In this document: piece after piece, positions 22,601 through 35,335 of the stretch
How the letters are laid out: each line of letters begins with the position of its first letter
How positions within the stretch are numbered: position 1 is the first letter of the stretch
Assembly: GCA_038087015.1 (NCBI GenBank)
Contig: JASBNA010000032.1
Span: forward strand, 1 to 64,000
Direction: 5' to 3'
Origin: Cerrena zonata
Taxonomy: Eukaryota; Basidiomycota; Agaricomycetes; Polyporales; Cerrenaceae
Length of the DNA: 64,000 nucleotides
Program-made: the position numbers and the translations under genes
The notes under the pieces: model-generated
Told to the model about the DNA's origin: nothing
Seen by the model: only the letters and a program-made list of their open reading frames with translations
Databases searched by the model: none

Positions 22601-25479
22601 TCCAAAAGTCCTTAAGTTAAACCTCAAAAATATAATGCCTTATCTGAGAACATACATGTGATGTTAATTGAATTATGCATGGAGTTGGATATGTAGAAAA
22701 GACCTATTGTATACTATTGCAATGCTATTTTTTGCTACTCTCTTTATTTTACTTTGGTATTTAGAATATTAAGTTAGACTACTTATTAAATCTCTTCTAT
22801 ATATTAAAATATATATCTAACACTATAAAATACTAATAAGTATTAAAAAAGTAGAACTTAGTGCATATTTGCACTATTAAAGCACTATCAAAGTACTATT
22901 TTCTACTAATTTACATTTTATAGCAAAATTTCTAGTTTTTTCTATTTCAAATATTTGTTTCTTTTAATATTAGAGCTTAGTAAAATTATATTTTATAAAA
23001 AATACAGAAAACTAGCTATAACAAAATAGTGCTAATTATATGAGAAGAAAAAGGAGGAAAATTGAACTTGAAATTCTAGAAAAATAGCCATAGAAAAAGA
23101 AGATTAGAAATCTGAAAAAAAAAAGAACAACTTAGATAGCTTACAAAAAAAATATAGAAGGAATAGGCTAAAAGCAATAAATATCAGTAAATCAGATACC
23201 AGAGGATGATGTAAGATACTTATATAAGATAAACAAAGATAAGATGAAAGAGAACCAGTAGCAAAAAGAGAAGATAGATGAGAAAAAAGAGAAAGAGAGG
23301 AGAGAATGTGGGCAAAGTTTCAAAGTCAAATGATAATATGCCAGGGTGCTTGAGGCAATATTGGAAAGCTATGATCTGGAGCTTTCTGATGCATCCTCAA
23401 TGGCACTGATCAGATCACATCAACACAAGATATGATCAGATTAGTTCTAGATTAGCTTCTCTGATAGTTATGTCTTTTATACAATTTTGTAAATATTCAT
23501 TGTAGCTTAATTTGAATATATTATCAATATAAAAACCTCAATATGGAGAAAATTGTAAGCAATAGGAGATTTTAGTATATTTTAGTTGTAGAAAAGAGAA
23601 AGAATTATAACTTATAGTTGTGAAAGAAAAGATAAAAATAGTAGATTGTAATTGTAAAATTAGTATTTAAGATAAGGTCTGTGAAAAAATATATCATTTA
23701 GAACTTCTAACACCAAATGTTACAAGTCAAATAGCATAACTAAGCCTACAAGCATAAAAAACTATTAAGAAACACACAACTTTCTGTTTTACTTGATCAA
23801 AATATGTTAATAATATATATCAAAAGGTAGGTTGTTTTTCTATAGCAGTCTAATATAATATCCTCTATCTAACTTTATATTTATATTTATTTTATATTGA
23901 AATTAAATTATATATATGTTGTGATCTTGTTTCTAGACAGGAAATATATAAAAACAATAGTTATACAAATACACTTCCTTATAGTTCTAGCTTTCAGTGA
24001 TACTCTATAAGATGACAGGATAGAGATGTCTATATACAGAGACAATATCATCATAATATCTTTTTTTTTCTTTTTAGCTTTTAATATTTTTCTCAGTTTT
24101 TCTAAGCTAGATTTAGAGATTGTCATCTAAGGTAAGCTCTATTGGCTTTGTAGAGTAATGTTGTTATAGCTCAGCTTAGCTTGCAATCAGCCAGTTTTCT
24201 ACTAGCTTAAAGTAGTTTTAACTAGTTTAAAAGTTGAGCTACTATATTGTGCTTAGGTCAGACTAGCAAAAGACAATAATAGTCTATAAATTAATATATC
24301 AGCTATTGCTACAAATATACTAAGATAGGGTAGTCTGTATATTATATATCCCTCTCATAAATTTACTAATCTCTAGCATTGGATATGAAAAATAGAATGA
24401 AATTGCTATGCATCAGATTATGATTACTATGAAATATCTATATTATATACAAATTAGAATATTGAATCTGGAAAATTACTTCAAATTGATATATTTTTTT
24501 AATTGCATAGGATACTAGAGTCTTGAGTAGCTGATTACAAAATAGCCTATTATTTTTCAAATAAATATATAATTAAATTTTAGTCTTTAGAAGTTGAGTT
24601 ATATATTGTTAACCAAAGTTAAAATGAAAATCTTATAGGCTCTGAGTTCCTTAAGCCAAAACCAAGCTGAACAAGCTTGAGCTAAATCTAAGCAAGCTGA
24701 TTATATTTCAGCTGGCTTTAAAATAGCTAGCTTGAGCATCTTGTGACTTTGAGCCAAGCTGTGTATAATACTATTATAGGGTGATATATTATAGAGACTT
24801 TTACTTTATATTATAGATTATAACTGCAAATAACAAAGTATAGCATTATAATAGTATAATTAAATAAGAAGCCTGCATGTATAAAGGCCTATTAGAAATT
24901 ACTGAGTTCTCTATTTTGTGCAAGGCATATGGCAATATATATTAAGAAGTAGACTATTATCTCTAGAATTCTGTTTTTTTTCCAAGATCACACTATATAT
25001 TTATTTCTATCTTATATCAAAATTAATTTATATTTATTCTAATATTATTTATATTAAAGAGTGACTCAAACCAGGGAATAGATCAACTGGGAAACACACA
25101 AATGCTCTGGAATACAATGAGAGCAGTAAAAGAGCCCTGAAAGTAACCAGACATACCAGATAGAAAGAAAAATCTAGTTATAGCTGAGTTAAGCACTGAA
25201 GACTTAGCAATAAGCAAAGAAAAGTAAAATGAAATACAAGTCCAATCTACATTAAGTGGAACACTAAATACTGAAGCTAGAGCAAAGAGGAAAAGTGTTA
25301 CAGAAAGCTGAGTGTCTACACAGTTTGTTTATAAAGTCAAAAGATAGATTAGATAAGGTGGAATATCATCAACATATAAAGTTTAACAACTTATATAATA
25401 ATGTCAAGGTAAATATAACTTAACTTTGATCTATTCTCAGTTGTATTCCCATATATAGAACTAATAATAATAAGCATAT
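22601..25479. other. A+T-rich decayed DNA, nothing identifiable
   Basis: No domain or clean repeat is recognised. Words based on AGCTTGAGC and AGCTCAGCTT recur between about 24,160 and 24,760 and may be remnants of a short repeat. Confidence 0.5.
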
Positions 25480-25625
25480 ATCCTATTTATATTATCAGAC
25501 TAATATCTAACTCTGTTTTTTGCTCATAGCTACTATCTAGGCTATCAACTAATGCAGATATTCTGAGAGGTAGTAAGGCTAATGAAAGAATCATATCCTA
25601 TCAGCATTGTCCTATTTCTCAAGTA
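25480..25625 (+). mobile_element. Fragment duplicated at 33.69-33.80 kb
   Basis: About 95 bp beginning TAGCTACTATCTAGGCTATC near 25,527 matches the sequence near 33,700 with a handful of transitions. At 33.7 kb the segment leads into a gypsy RNase H-integrase region, so this is probably a broken second copy of that retroelement. Confidence 0.55.
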
Positions 25626-27260
25626 AGAATTGAATGTAAAGATAGTAGTAGTTCAAAATTAAGAAGAAGAAAAATAAAGTTCAGCCTTCTGAGTCTTATA
25701 TAGATATCTAAATAGAGTTTAAACCCAGCTCAATTTTAAATCTAGATCTGAGTTTCTAGTCTTATATAATTAAAACTCTATTTTACTTCTTTTTTAGCAG
25801 ATATTTATATAGATTTTATAATAATATATTGCTTTATATAAGCTATTAAACAGTGATTCTATCTATTCAAATTTCAATATTTTACCACTTATATAAGAGA
25901 TCCTATTTTAATAATATATTTTGTCCATATTAAGCTAGATATTTTGTAATATCTCTATTTCAAAGTTAAAAAATATAGCCAGAGCTTCTATTAGCTATTC
26001 AGTATTTACTATTTCATTGTAAGTAAAATAAGTATATTGTTAGAGAGGTGAACCTAGGGCCTGAGATCAGAATAAATAAGTACAAAATTTATAATCAAAT
26101 GCTAAAACATAAATTTTATCTTTTTTCTAAATAGTACTATTAATTTCTCTCCTTAATATATAATCCTAGAGTAGCATGTATATATACACTAAATGCACAT
26201 TACTTTTAGGTTTTGTAGCTTTAGCATATCAATTATGTAAGAGACTAAAAGAACATTATTTTGCTTTTTGCTATATAGCTTGGACATATAAGATGCAATA
26301 TAGGATCTTTGAGTTATGGCTCTTAGATTTATCTACCTTTCATCTCTTATTTATTTTTGGATATATTATATATATAATTTTGCATATCATATTTATATAA
26401 TATTATAACTTTACAAGCACTTTTACTGTCTCATAGGTTCTTTATATCAAAATTGAGGAGAGATTAAGATATATATTTTAAATTTCAACTTTTGTCAAAT
26501 TACAACTGTGATTTTATAATAACTTTTATCTTATATAAAAATATACTATAAAACTATCTAGCATTATAACACTAAGATATTAGCATCTTTATTATATAAA
26601 GATAATATATTTAATTGGACTATATAAAAAGTGCTAAATTTTATCTCTATAAAAAATTAAAGTAGTATAAAGTGGCATAAGGTGACACTGGTGGCATAGC
26701 TCATTACTATCAAAGGCAAGATGGTGTAAGGTGGTGCAAGATGACATAACAACTATGGACATGATTGTTTGGGTAAGAAATATAGGGTCTACTAAATTGC
26801 TAATAAAGCTAGAGCTACTTTGAGATAGCATAGATTATAGGCTTCATCAAGCTCTCTCATAATAGACTGAAAGGTGAATGTTAGTTGAGTAGATGCTAAA
26901 TTGAGAGAACCTGTCAACAACAAATACATTTATTTACAATATAAGTGACAAATTCTTCCTCATGCTAGTGTTCAACTTATCAATCAAAAGTTCCCTCCAT
27001 TCAGAAGTCAGATAAGTTTGTTAGTTCATTGAAGATAAAAAAGCATTTAGTGTATTTTTGAGTGAAGTAAGAATCAATCTTTTTGAAATGAATGACAATA
27101 GTTTTGAGCACTTGGTTAGCAAGTAGCATATAGACCTAATTTCTATACACAGACTACCTAGCACAGTGAGATATAGAGTGAGCATTAATGATTTGCTATC
27201 TCTTCTTCCCTCCCTCACTTTCTGCATCCAGCTAACAGTTCAAACAATAATACCTTTACC
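25626..27260. other. A+T-rich decayed DNA with a possible hAT fragment
   Basis: No gene. A stretch near 26,785-26,815 (TCTACTAAATTGCTAATAAA) matches TCCACTAAACTGCTAATAAA at 32,265-32,290 within the hAT remnant, so a second hAT fragment is likely here. Confidence 0.4.
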
Positions 27261-28224
27261 ATGCCTCCTAAAGTGATATGGCCCAAACTGCATACAAATT
27301 GTCAGCTGGTACAGCTACAAGACAAAAGTGAATGGAATGTTCATGTCAGAAAATATGCTCCACAAAGTACATTTACATTCTAAGGTATATTATATATTAT
27401 TATGAGAAATCCTACATCTGGGTACTTTATGTGCTACTGCAATGGTGGTAACTGCATGAAAAGTTATCTAACTTCAGAAAGTCTGAAAAGACATTTAGAG
27501 GAGCAGGCAAAAAAGGGTGATATAAACTGGATCATGATAATTTACCTTCTGATTTGCCTGTTTCTGTATATTTATATCACTATAACAGCTCTAAGCACAA
27601 CCTCAAGCAGATAAGGAGGAAGAATTGAGAAATCAAAATAATTTAGAAATAATTTATACTTATTTAAATTTATACATCTTTACTTATTGAGATTGTTACT
27701 ATAACATTCTAATGGAAACTATGGTCTTGTAGTCTCAAAGAAAAATGATATTCTGATTTATTAGGATATAAGTATTTCAATTAGACTATGTAAAAACAAT
27801 TTAATAACTATAATTATAAAGAATATTTAGCCTTATGATTACTTGACCTCACTTGGTCTGGCTATCAATATCACCATTCAGTGCTTGTGCTGTAAAAAGT
27901 GTCAAATCATGATTCCACTAAAGCAACTCAAACAACACCTTAAAAATACACATAGCATCTACCATCAAAAATATTCTCAAGCTTCAAATTATATAGTGCT
28001 GCAGTCTTTGAAGGATGATTTTAAAACACTCTTTACCTAACTCTCTTCAGAACTTTCCTCTGATGCACTTGGTAGTTTACCTATTTATAAGGCCAAATAG
28101 TGTCCCAGTTGTCTGGCAGTCTTTTGAGAAAAAAGAGCAGCTGAGAACTATAATAGATAAAAACATCAAGGCCAGATTATATTCAACTGAAATGATTGGA
28201 CAGCCTGCTATATACAATAATTGA
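27261..28224 (+). pseudogene. C2H2 zinc-finger ORF remnant of a repeated protein
   Basis: An ATG at 27261 opens a 40-codon frame (MPPKVIWPKLHTNCQL; WNVHVRKYAPQS) ending in TAA. A second block (27402-27614) holds CYCNGGNC and a basic helix. A third (27843-28040) begins LGLAINITIQCLCCKKC and closes a C-x2-C...H-x4-H finger (CCKKC ... QHLKNTH). A beta-strand lead-in followed by such a finger resembles the OrsD/DUF3505-type finger of fungal repeat proteins; that is a resemblance only. Stops separate the blocks. Downstream sequence to about 30 kb looks like the same protein in decayed form. Confidence 0.4.
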
Positions 28225-30900
28225 CCAAGGAGGATGCTAACACCTTATTATTCAGAGTTAATGTGCCTGACTTGATAGAGCTGTCTCAAACTCTGACTGC
28301 TGATCATAGACATACTCTAGTTAAAGATATCTAGGAAAAGTTTATCAAATCTATTTACAAATATCTGCAGAATAAGAAAATACTTGCCTTATTTTTTCAC
28401 TGCTATTTGTCACTAAGTAGCATATACACACTTTTGGCTATAATTTTAAGTCAATTTGTGCAATATGACATCCAGACTAGGACTATAAATATATTGCTCT
28501 AGTTGTTGACAACTATATATAGCAGTATCTATCTTTTATTCCCAAAACAGATAATGTCACTTTAAAATTCCTCAATTCTGAAAATCCTAATAAAAAGTAG
28601 ATATTTATTTATTATTTAGCAAGATTTATTATCTAATTATTAAGCAAAGGCTTCAGTAATAGACTATTTGGCTCCTCACAAAATGCCAACAGTGTCAAGA
28701 AATATTAGCTTGTCATAGTCAAATTGATTATCATACTAATAAAATCAAATTAAGAATAGCTCTTTATCTTTTCCCAATCTCTTAAAACTATTGTTGCTAA
28801 GTTTAAAGACCTTTTAACTACTAATAAAGAATAGTCTCTAAAAAAGAACAAAAAAGCTCTCCCCAGTTCACTGATACATTACCTTTATCAAGTGCTTATG
28901 AGGTGTTGGATAGTAGCGTAACATCCTAGTGATGACAATTTGCTGCTATGCCCTATAAGCAACTTTGTTCTGAGGTAGGCTTTCCAACCAGATAGTGGCT
29001 TCAAGCAGGCATCAGAAATTGGCTCTCTACTATCACAAGTTCAATAGGCCATCAGACTTGCTTTTTTATTTCAGATAGATAAGCAAGCTAGGAAGGTTGA
29101 TGATATTCAAAGAAATATGTCTATAAAGCTGCAACAATGGTTTATTGAAAAGAAACTCTTCTCTGTTTTTCATCATGTCTGCTCAATATAGCACAATTGC
29201 ACACTTTGACTACTGTGAAGGAAATATAAAATGGGTCGATAAAAAGGATTTTAGAAATCTCAAGTAGCATAGAAATGAAATCTAATTGGATAAAGTGATT
29301 AACATCTTGCATGATTTGAAAATAGAGATGGTGAAGATTTTGAAAAAAGACCTCTTTCTTAAACTTAAGGTTACTATTGACCTGATAAATTTAAGTAAAT
29401 TAATATATCTGTTTAAATATACAATATTAAAGATATTTTTAGACTGCCTCTATTTTTAATGATACATCTAACTATACAGCAAGATACTTTTTTCTCACTG
29501 ATCCAAAAAACTCCTAATTTTCTAAAAGGGACAAACTGCTTGAGGCCCTGATATCTGACCCCTTCACCTGTCAAAAGCTTTGCTACTTTGATGACTCAGA
29601 CTTTCATTGAAAGAGAGATGCTCTACATAGATGGCTATCAAGCTACAGCCACATGAAAGAGATTCTATTGCTTAAGGCTCTTAAACTTGGTGATGTCCTA
29701 TATTAGATTACAAAGATAGCCTTTTTATATTACTGCAACACAATAAATCAAAATCAGTGTAATCTTGCTACTCTTGCAAATTACCTCATCTTTATCATTC
29801 AGTACACCAAGACTGAAAATGTTACACAAACTGACTATTACATTTCACATGTCCTGGATACCTTTATTGCCAGTTTGTTACCTCATGACCTGGTGCTGAT
29901 AAGGCTGATGGCAGAAATTGTTGCTTACATTTTATATCCAGACAATATCGAAGTGACAAAACTCTACAAATCTAGAATGTTTGTCAATTGGGATTAGAAG
30001 TTTTTAATAAACAAGCTTATTCAGACCATTGATGTTACACACTCTGGATCTACCCAATCTTTTTTTCTCTATCAGGACAAGTCACCATACCTGCATATCA
30101 TATCAAAGACTATAGAACCTCAGTTGACCTGTTCAACACTTACAGCAGCTGCTCAGCTCACTTTTTCTTTTCTCATTTCACTAGCCTAGATGATTATCAT
30201 TTTTGAATTCTTTATCTCCTCAGATCTTCTGAGATCCTCTCAAAATATTTTTATATTATTCTTTTTATATTCCTCTTGCTTATTGTTCCCAGTAGTATTT
30301 AAAGACTTCCTGTAATATTTTGATATCCTAGACTAAATCTATATAGATTTACCCTTGTAACTCCTGACCCTCTACTTGCTTGACTGAGTCAGTTTTGTCT
30401 GCACTTAAGGCTTGCTAGAGTCTATGGGCTTGAATCTCAGAAAACTGTACTGAGTAACTAGAGTGAACTCTCATTGTAGACTTAGAATAATCCAGTCCCT
30501 ATCCCTACTCAATCTCTTTGACTTTGATCTTAACTATGTTACATTAGCTCTACCATATAACAATTAGTAAAATCACAAAAACTACATTGGTGACTAAGTT
30601 GACTATCAGTTTCTGGAGACATATTAGTATTGCATGGCGAAATATGCTCTACCCAGAGATATTTATATATATTAATCATTTCTTGCAATCCTAATAAGAG
30701 AGAATTGGTACCCTCTAAGCTGGTCATAATATAAGGACAGAAGATGAAAACTATGATCCCCTAAAGGGGGTTATCTATATTGTTGTGACAAATAAGCTTT
30801 ATGCCTATCTTCAAACCAGTATTCATTAGCAATTTATATGCTGAACAGTTCTGGGTAAATAATTGTTCAGCAGCTCTCACCAAATTTACTGACATTTTAT
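28225..30900 (+). other. Decayed continuation of repeat protein; no clean ORF
   Basis: On the + strand, readable segments broken by stops and shifts persist to about 30,200, then fade. A reverse ORF at 30539-30727 is short and unsupported. Confidence 0.35.
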
Positions 30901-30910
30901 AGGTAACAAT

Positions 30911-31094
30911 ATGATGTCCTATAAAAATGACTCCTGGACATATTTTGACAAACTTGTCTCAGAAGGTGTAATCAAGGTCCATAAAGATAAAGAAATAAGG
31001 CAATGTGAGGAACTCCAGGAGATTCTGAAAAAGAAGTTCAAGGCTCAGGAGAGCAGGCTGAAGGAGGAGTTGAGGTCACAAGCTGAAAAAATCA
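30911..31094 (+). CDS. Exon-like ORF with a coiled coil
   Basis: An open frame of about 60 codons starts at an ATG at 30911. Its second half is a strong charged helix (EELQEILKKKFKAQESRLKE) typical of a coiled coil. It ends at a good 5' splice site (GTAAGTATAT) near 31,095. Downstream there is only the minisatellite, so any further exon is missing or lost. Family unknown; fewer visible mutations than its surroundings. Confidence 0.3.
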
Positions 31095-31314
31095 AGTAAG
31101 TATATTTAGGACTATTGTAAGATAGAATGTGATAGGATTGTGGAGATCAGATAATGCTAATTGCTTGCTCTCATCTTGACTATTTATACATATACAGGTA
31201 GAATATCAAATATCTATAGATCAAAAGACAAAATATAGAGAGGATTATTAGCCTTATAGATAAAAAAACAGTGTCAGAGTTTTAGACAATAGAAATAGAG
31301 AAAAGTCAAAGTAG

Positions 31315-31695
31315 AACTATGCTTAGCTAAGATCTGCACTTATATATATCTTAATACTTATGTTTAACTAAGACCTAGCTTATATATATCTTAACATCTG
31401 TGCTTAACTAAGACCTGCACTTAACTTAAGACTAGTGCTTACTTGATATCTACATTTAGCTAAGAACTGTGCTTAGTTAAAATTTTATGCTTAATCTAAA
31501 ACCAGTGCTTGCTTAGACCTGTACTTAGCTAAGGAGTATACTTAAATAAAAACTGTGCTTAGTTGAGAATTTGTACTTAACTTAAGACCAGTGCTTGCTT
31601 AACATCTGTACTTAGCTAGAATCTGTACTTATTATAACACCTGTGCTTAGTTAAAAACTGCACTTAGCTTAAGACTTGTGTTTAACTTAAGACCA
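31315..31695. repeat. Degenerate minisatellite, unit about 17-20 bp
   Basis: About 20 imperfect units of the type CTGTGCTTAGCTAAGAC follow in direct order, with unit length drifting between 14 and 21 bp. There are no unique spacers of constant length and no palindromic unit, so this is a tandem minisatellite. Confidence 0.8.
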
Positions 31696-32214
31696 GCTAA
31701 TCAGAACTTGCCTTTTCATTTTTTTTATTATGTTTCAAAATGTATTTTGGAATTTCTGACTTCAATTTTTTCTCATATATACTATTTTACTATATTAGAA
31801 GTCTCCTCTTACCCTCTATAACATACAATGTTATGACCTTTTTTGCTAGCAAACCTTATCTTCAAATCATAGTTCTGGAAACCTTGAATATCCCTCTCTC
31901 TATTTCCATCTTTGGCAATATCATGCACTCCTGGGAAAGTGTTCAAAACCTTTGGACACAACAGCCTAATACTGGATGCAGATATGGATATGGTATTCAA
32001 CTTTCTCATCAAGTACTAGATCTCTCACACTCAACTGAGTGGTTCTGGGGTTCTCTAGCCTTTCTCTATCTATCTCACCTATCACTTTCTCATGCTGCAA
32101 TAAAAGATGCAAGAATATATCTATACATTGCCAGCTTCTATAACTAGATTTTTTGCTAAACAAAAGTCAACACTAAGAGAATTTGGCCAAAAAATAACCA
32201 CTAAAAAAAAGTTC

Positions 32215-33690
32215 CTAATTTTGAGTGATCTGATTGGCTCTCAGAGAGTTCCCCCCAGTGGAGGGTCCACTAAACTGCTAATAAAGCTAGGGCATGTTAT
32301 CAATCTTGCAACTCAGATACTGCTCAAGATATATAGCAAGATACCATATTTTGATCCTGCTGACTCTAATGAGCATATATTTATAGACAATATTTTCTCA
32401 GATAACTGTAAACCTATATATGATAAAGTGTGACTTGTTTATACTATTGCAGTAAAAGTAAGTATTCTAGTTATATTTTTTCAAAGTTTGTATATTGATA
32501 TAAGCTTTGAATAACTTGCTTAGGCTCTCTCTCCCATAATGTAAGAAGAAATATCATATAATGTAGGTAAATTTAGATGTAAAAATACTATAATTGATGA
32601 TGCTTGATATGGAAGTCTGGTGGTTATCTACTTATATTATATTCTACCATTCTAAAGAGAAATAAAAGATACAATCAATCCTTTTCTGATATCTCAATCT
32701 TTTCTGACTTCTTTTAGTTTGTTGATGAGTTTATTAATAAGCTTGTTCAGAAAGTAAGTAAACTGACAGAGTGACAAAAGCTTGATAGTCTCAAACTTAC
32801 TAAAGCTGGGTGAAACAGAATATCTCTTCTTCTTTGTCTTCTCTCTTATGCAGATTGAAAACAATAAGCCTTTTTATCTAAGACTGAGCTATATTTTTAC
32901 AATATTATTCCTGCTCTGAAATATCTTTATAGACTCTAATCAGCTTAAGCAAAGAAGGCAAAATATTTCCATTTCATTATTGCTCTTCAGGTGGGTTTTA
33001 GTAAGATTGCAAAGTATTATGATCAAAGAAGTAACTCTGATACATATATAGTATCAATTTTCCCACTTAATAATGCATCTAACACTTAGTTGTAATATCA
33101 GTTCTTTACCCAGAGATGAAAGATGCTCATTTCCAACAACACTGGTCTGCTTATCTACAGAAAGAAGCTTGTACCCTAATAAAGTCTATCATAAGTATTT
33201 TTCTATTAAAAAACAGATAAAATATTTTGACCTCTCTTTTCTCTAGTACATAAAGTATTATAGTCTGAGCCTTCTTATTATAGATACATTTATATTAATA
33301 GTATATAAGTGATCAACCAAGAAGGCCAAGTTATTGTATAAGGTATCTAATAATAATAAGTCTGAAGATAAAAGACATATTCTGCATTTCAACTCACTCA
33401 AGCTATAGCCTAAAGGGCTCAACAGCTATCTTAACTCAACAGAATTTCTCCCTGAAGACATGCCTGTGGTTCACTAATAAGATATAAGTAATCTGGATAT
33501 CATCTTTAAGGATTTTCCTAATTCTTTTTTGCTTATTCTTAGTTAAATGCAAACCAACATATAGTGTGAGCTACTGCTGCAAAGGACTACCTTTTTATAA
33601 TAGCATTCTTAGTCTCAAGTGAACATGCCTTGTCTCAAGATGGAATTATTATTAGCAAATGATGATCATATTTTAAGGGCAATATTATAG
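32215..33690 (+). mobile_element. hAT transposase remnant
   Basis: The + strand reads GHVINLATQILLKIYSKIPY (near 32,290-32,350), matching the hAT block in which a Cys/His-Val-Ile-Asn-Leu-Ala motif precedes the insertion domain. Further on comes KYYDQRSNSDTYIVSIF near 33,010-33,070. At the end, near 33,565-33,660, comes ATAAKDYLFIIAFLVSSEHA followed by LSQDGIIISK, which is the hAT C-terminal dimerisation block. Stops and shifts separate them. The element is dead. Its borders and terminal repeats were not found. Confidence 0.65.
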
Positions 33691-35335
33691 TTTCTTTTGT
33701 CTATAGCTACTATCTGGGCTATCAACTAGTGTAGATATTCTCAGAGGTAAGAAGGTCACTGAAAGAATTGTGTCTTGCCAGCATTGGCCTATTTCTCAGG
33801 TTTTTAATCTCACTCATATCCTAGCAGACAAGCATAAAGGCCCAGATACTTTATCATGCAGAGAATTAGGTGAAGGTAAACAAATCAATGAAGATGATGA
33901 TAGCTAGCTAGATGATATTGTCTTGTTTATTCAAAACAAGACACCTGACAACTTCTACTAAGTATCTGAAAACTATAATTTCCTATAATTGATATCCACA
34001 GAACAATATACTTCTTACAGGATTATCAGTATAAGAGAAGCAGCAATTACTTGTCAGAAGTTGCAAATTTGTATTAAGCTGGGGAGTCTTGTTCAGACAA
34101 AATGGTAAGAAATTACATTTGAAAGTTATCTTTTTAGCAGCTCAGTGTATAAATATTTTTAAAGCAGCTTATGAAGATCTGGGTCATAGAAAGAACAAGC
34201 TATTATGCAGACACTTAGATAATGATTCTTATAGCTAAATATATGGAAAGAAGCAAAATATCATGTACAGTTGTGCCATAAATGCCAACAACAAAGTACC
34301 AAATGAGCCAAAATTTCTCTGACAATCTCTTACCTCAATACTCTGTTCACTAAAATATATATCAATATTATGTATATAAAAAAAGCTATGGGATTTCAGC
34401 ATATTATAATAGTATGAGATGATTTAACAAAAGCATCAGAAGATTGAGCACTTAAAAATATAAAAGCAAAAACTCTAGCTTTATTTATCTGAGAAGAAAT
34501 CTTATATAGGTATAGAGCTGTGGGACAAATTGTCACTGACAACGGTCCAGAAATACAAGGAGCATTTTCAAAACTGATCTGACAATATAATATCCCTCAC
34601 ATATGCATTTCCTCTTATAATTTAAAAGCAAATGATATAATCAAAAGAGGACATTTCATCATTTGGGAATCAATTATGAAATCCTGTCAAGATACTCCTA
34701 AGCAGTGGCCAAATCATGTCAGAAGTGCATTCTTTGCAGACAAAATAACTGTAACATATACAACTGAGGCCTTTCCTTATTTTCTGTTACATAGAGTATA
34801 TCTGATATTACCATTTGATGTATTAGAAGTGACTGTTATGGTAGAAGGATCTCACTCTGAGATGGCAACATCAGATCTGCTAGCATTATAGCTGAGACAA
34901 CTAGAAAAGTGCAAAACTCCTGATACATATCAGGCTCAAGTCAAAAGAGCAATTTAAATATCAATATTGCAGAAAACTATACATATATAAAGAAGGTACT
35001 CTAGTCCTAGTCAGAAACACACAGATAGAGAAGTCACTTGATCATAAAAGCAAACCTCATTATCTAGGGCCTGTGGAAGTTGTGAAAAGAACCTTAGGTA
35101 GATTCTATATCTTACAAGAGCTAAATGATGCTATATGGAGCCATAAAGTAGCTGCAGAAAGACTGTTACTTTATATTTTATAAAATGATGCAAGACTACT
35201 AGAGTTACAAAGAAAGAGCAAAGGTATCCCAGAAGACTTGACAGAAATAATGGAACCAAAAGACAATGATGATGATGATGATACAGAATCAGCTGAAGAA
35301 GATATCCTAGTTCCAGCTTTCTTATAGATCTAGCA
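33691..35335 (+). mobile_element. Ty3/gypsy RNase H end, integrase and GPY module remnant
   Basis: The order on + is: an RNase H tail (FNLTHILADKHKGPDTLS); the integrase zinc-binding and core region (AAYEDLGHRKNK near 34,160; VTDNGPEIQGAFSKLI near 34,525); SYNLKANDIIKRGHFIIWES; an open stretch 34676-34891; and a GPY/F-type module (HYLGPVEVVKRTLGRFYILQ near 35,055-35,115). An acidic tail (DNDDDDDTESAEED) ends in TAG near 35,326. In this family the residue before RGH is the catalytic Glu; here it is Lys (GAA to AAA). In-frame stops are TGA, TAG or TAA at positions open to transitions. Confidence 0.8.

Noticed and set aside
31315..31695. CRISPR-like array
   Set aside because: Units vary in length and follow head to tail without unique spacers, and the organism is a eukaryote.
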